From CAZTJA01 sp964613745 (GTDB lineage Bacteria; Desulfobacterota; Desulfomonilia; Desulfomonilales; Desulfomonilaceae), in the NCBI GenBank assembly GCA_964613745.1, contig CAZTJA010000065.1, positions 1-16,803 of the forward strand: a DNA stretch of 16,803 nucleotides, in the 5' to 3' direction. The position numbers and the translations under genes are program-made. The notes beneath the pieces were generated by a model. The model made no database searches, was not told where the DNA came from, and saw only the letters and a list, made by a program, of their open reading frames with translations. This document shows, one piece after another, positions 14,703 to 16,803 of the stretch (position 1 is its first letter; the number at the start of each line of letters is the position of its first letter).

Positions 14703-15770
14703 TCATTGCAATGTTATGGCCTTGTCAGGGCAAACCTCCTGGCAACAAAAGCAGGTTATACAGGTATCGGCATCAACTTGGGGGATGTCATCGACCATTT
14801 GAAGTGCTTGAACGGAGCATTGTTCAACGCAGGTACCGCAGCCGGTGCAAAGATTAACATCGGCTTGGGGCCTCAATAATATTTTATTCGATATCGCCGC
14901 CTGCAACCCTTCGTTATTCATGATGGCCTCTCCGCCAAGCGGCGGCACCTTAAAATCAGGTATTAGCTCGATTTGTCCGATGATTTGCAGATCATCGATA
15001 TTGTAAGAGCCAAGCCCAAGCTCCTCGGCCCTAGTCAGAAAAGTCAATTTAGACGGGTCAACTCCCATCATCCTAGCCACCACTGAATCAAGAGCCACGG
15101 CATTGTCCGAGGCAAGGATTACGCCTATTGCTCTTAAGTCCGGTGATGCAGGACCATTTCCCTCCATCCCCACAATTGCATCCATTATGAATAAATGAGG
15201 GACTCGCAATTTAAAAACATCGACCACCATGTGCTGAAAGCGTTCAGGATTTCCTGCCGCTTTATGCAGCATAGCCTTCTGTGCTCCGGGCAAGATGCCA
15301 TAACTATTCTTAATTGCTCCCGTAATAACGGTGAGTCCATGCGTCTTGAACTTCGGCACGCTGATCACAACATCAGCCTCGAGAACGGCTCTTGAAATAC
15401 TTACGTGCTCGGCATAGTCCGGATTAAATGTGACCGGAACGGAATCCAGTCCTATGTTGACGTAATAGCCTTTGGCGGCGTCCATCAATCCGGTTTGTCG
15501 AAAACTAGCCTCATTTGCTCCATAGCTGAATATCCCCGGATTGTCTCCAACGACGATCGAAGCCGGCGACATCCGCTCCACAAATTCTACGATGGCCCTG
15601 ACCACTGCCTGATTAGTGCAAATATGCTCTTCCGGGTTTGAACTTCGGAGCACGTTTGGTTTGATCAAGACCTTTTTGTTGGTGAGTTGGATGGGAAAAG
15701 TTTGGAACACTCTTTCAATTGAAGACGACACATCGGCGTACGTTGAACGATCAATTAGTACTTTGTACAT
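14703..15770 (-). CDS. DUF362 protein with C-terminal 2[4Fe-4S] ferredoxin domain
   Basis: A 355-residue iron-sulfur protein. Residues 1 to about 295 form a DUF362 domain, with VLIKPNV (34-40), VGDNPG (74-79), the signature VPKFKTHGLTVITGAIKN (138-155) and VALDSVVARMMG (225-236). The C-terminal ferredoxin domain has two cluster motifs: Cys308, 311, 314, 318 (CTGCGTCVEQC) and Cys337, 340, 343, 347 (CITCFCCQEVC). The first lacks the usual proline after its fourth cysteine. DUF362 has no settled biochemical role; the fusion implies electron transfer. There is no twin-arginine or Sec signal, so it should be cytoplasmic. GAGGAA lies six bases before the ATG. It is 44 bases downstream of a FAD oxidoreductase on the same strand and may pass electrons with it, an inference from position. 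Confidence 0.88.
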   Translation of the reverse strand: MYKVLIDRSTYADVSSSIERVFQTFPIQLTNKKVLIKPNVLRSSNPEEHICTNQAVVRAIVEFVERMSPASIVVGDNPGIFSYGANEASFRQTGLMDAAKGYYVNIGLDSVPVTFNPDYAEHVSISRAVLEADVVISVPKFKTHGLTVITGAIKNSYGILPGAQKAMLHKAAGNPERFQHMVVDVFKLRVPHLFIMDAIVGMEGNGPASPDLRAIGVILASDNAVALDSVVARMMGVDPSKLTFLTRAEELGLGSYNIDDLQIIGQIELIPDFKVPPLGGEAIMNNEGLQAAISNKILLRPQADVNLCTGCGTCVEQCSVQALQMVDDIPQVDADTCITCFCCQEVCPDKAITLQ

Positions 15771-15814
15771 TGCAAATTCCTCATCCTGCTATGATTAAAC
15801 CGGGCTGAACAAAA

Positions 15815-16803
15815 TTATGAAAGCACTCTCCTCAGGGCTTCTTTTGCTGCCCAATAGCCGCACATGCCGTGAACTCCACCACCTGGCGGCATTGACGATG
15901 AACAAATGTAAATGCGCTCATCCGGTGTGGTGTATGGTCTGAATCTTCCCAATGGAAAAAGAAATATATCCGAGAATCCCTGCGGGCCGCCGACTATATC
16001 TCCGCCGACGTAATTCGGGTTGTAAATCTCCATTTCTGAGGTGTTCATTGTATGTCTCGCTAATATTAGGTCTTTAAAACCGGGAGCAAATCGTTCAATC
16101 TGGTCTTCTATACGACTTGCCATATCGACTTTCGATCCATTCGGCACATGGCAATATGCCCATCCGGTGTGCATGCCTTCAGGAGCTCTGGTCTTATCGA
16201 AGAGACTCGCCTGAGATAATAAGACAAACGGCTTCTCGGGGATTATCCCTTCCCCTACCTGTCGCTCCGACCGGGCTATTTCCTCTAAGGTCCCCCCAAC
16301 GTGTACGGTGGCAGATTGCATACATTTTGAATCACGCCATGGAATTGGTGCCTTTAAAGCCCAATCAATTTTGAACACCCCTTCTCCATAACGATGTTGC
16401 CTTAATCTCTCTTTAAACGATTCCGAAAAATTAAGTCCGACTATTTGACCTAATTGCCTGGGTGTAACATCGAAGAGAAATACTTTAGCTTTGGGCAACT
16501 GATCCATACGTGAAACACTCAATCCTGTATGAATTTCTCCACCTTTACTCTTAAACAAACCCGCCAACGCATCTGCTATGGCCTGTGAGCCGCCTTTGGC
16601 AATAGGCCAGCCAACGGCATGTCCCAGCATGCTGAGCATGATCCCGAAGGCGGCACTGGAACCTGATTCCAAGGGCATAATAGAATGTGACGCATTTCCC
16701 GCGAATAATGCTCTAGCTCGCTTGCCGGTAAAACGGGCTTTAGCCAACCCCATCGCCGACCTCATTGCATTCGGACCGAAACCCAGCAAAGCAAATGGAT
16801 GCC
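15815..16803 (-). CDS. FAD-dependent oxidoreductase, phytoene-dehydrogenase-like (COG1233), partial
   Basis: The C-terminal 329 or so residues of a COG1233 flavoprotein; the frame stays open to the right edge (HPFALLGFGPNA precedes the first codons shown), so the N-terminus with its FAD-binding GxGxxG lies outside. Supporting motifs are GHAVGWPIAKGGSQAIADAL, LFDVTPRQLGQIVG, YGEGVFKIDWAL, VHVGGTLEEIA, AYCHVPNGSKVDM, ERFAPGF, NPNYVGGDI and the C-terminal ICSSSMPPGGGVHGMCGYWAA, which closes the FAD site. Family members desaturate or isomerise carotenoids and other lipids, but this subgroup has, to my knowledge, no fixed substrate, and no carotenoid genes are present. The TTG at 16789 is an internal leucine codon, not a start. 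It is probably co-transcribed with the DUF362-ferredoxin gene downstream. Confidence 0.9.
   Translation of the reverse strand, partial: HPFALLGFGPNAMRSAMGLAKARFTGKRARALFAGNASHSIMPLESGSSAAFGIMLSMLGHAVGWPIAKGGSQAIADALAGLFKSKGGEIHTGLSVSRMDQLPKAKVFLFDVTPRQLGQIVGLNFSESFKERLRQHRYGEGVFKIDWALKAPIPWRDSKCMQSATVHVGGTLEEIARSERQVGEGIIPEKPFVLLSQASLFDKTRAPEGMHTGWAYCHVPNGSKVDMASRIEDQIERFAPGFKDLILARHTMNTSEMEIYNPNYVGGDIVGGPQGFSDIFLFPLGRFRPYTTPDERIYICSSSMPPGGGVHGMCGYWAAKEALRRVLS

Overview
The window looks like chromosomal, core-metabolic DNA from an anaerobic Gram-negative bacterium. A deltaproteobacterial (Desulfobacterota) host is the best guess. This rests on the moderate G+C, an ACSM-type medium-chain acyl-CoA synthetase, a DUF362-ferredoxin protein beside a COG1233 flavoprotein, and the styles of CarB, PrmA and radical SAM protein. 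The assignment is inference. I see no tRNA, rRNA, CRISPR, intact insertion sequence or phage gene.

Layout, left to right. (1) About 1-966, + strand: the tail of an unidentified gene, then a radical SAM protein with a CX4CX2C cluster motif. (2) 1045-4346, - strand: an HD-domain hydrolase, then mtnA (methylthioribose-1-phosphate isomerase) and pncB (nicotinate phosphoribosyltransferase), the last two joined by a TAATG stop/start overlap. (3) 4399-8021, + strand: a promoter with two operator-like palindromes drives a small exported helical protein. Next come a large exported ankyrin-repeat protein and prmA, spaced as an operon. (4) 8232-8515, + strand: a very small exported Lys/Ala-rich protein with a perfect Shine-Dalgarno and a textbook terminator, so a single-gene unit. 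(5) 8687-10345, + strand: a medium-chain acyl-CoA synthetase followed by a strong hairpin. (6) 10570-14567, + strand: carB and, 26 bases later, a HisF-like (beta/alpha)8 protein. (7) 14703-16803, - strand: a flavoprotein running off the right edge, then a DUF362 protein with two C-terminal [4Fe-4S] motifs, convergent with carB-hisF across an inverted repeat.

Most genes are ordinary enzymes. The observations I would follow first are: the HisF-like protein, which keeps both catalytic aspartates but has lost residues that form the ammonia gate and glutaminase contact in canonical HisF; the paired palindromes around the promoter of the small exported protein; and the exported ankyrin protein built from recurring multi-repeat blocks and linked to prmA. 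I found nothing that amounts to a demonstrated new defence, mobile or secretion system. Motif positions were counted by hand, and comparisons with reference proteins are from memory.
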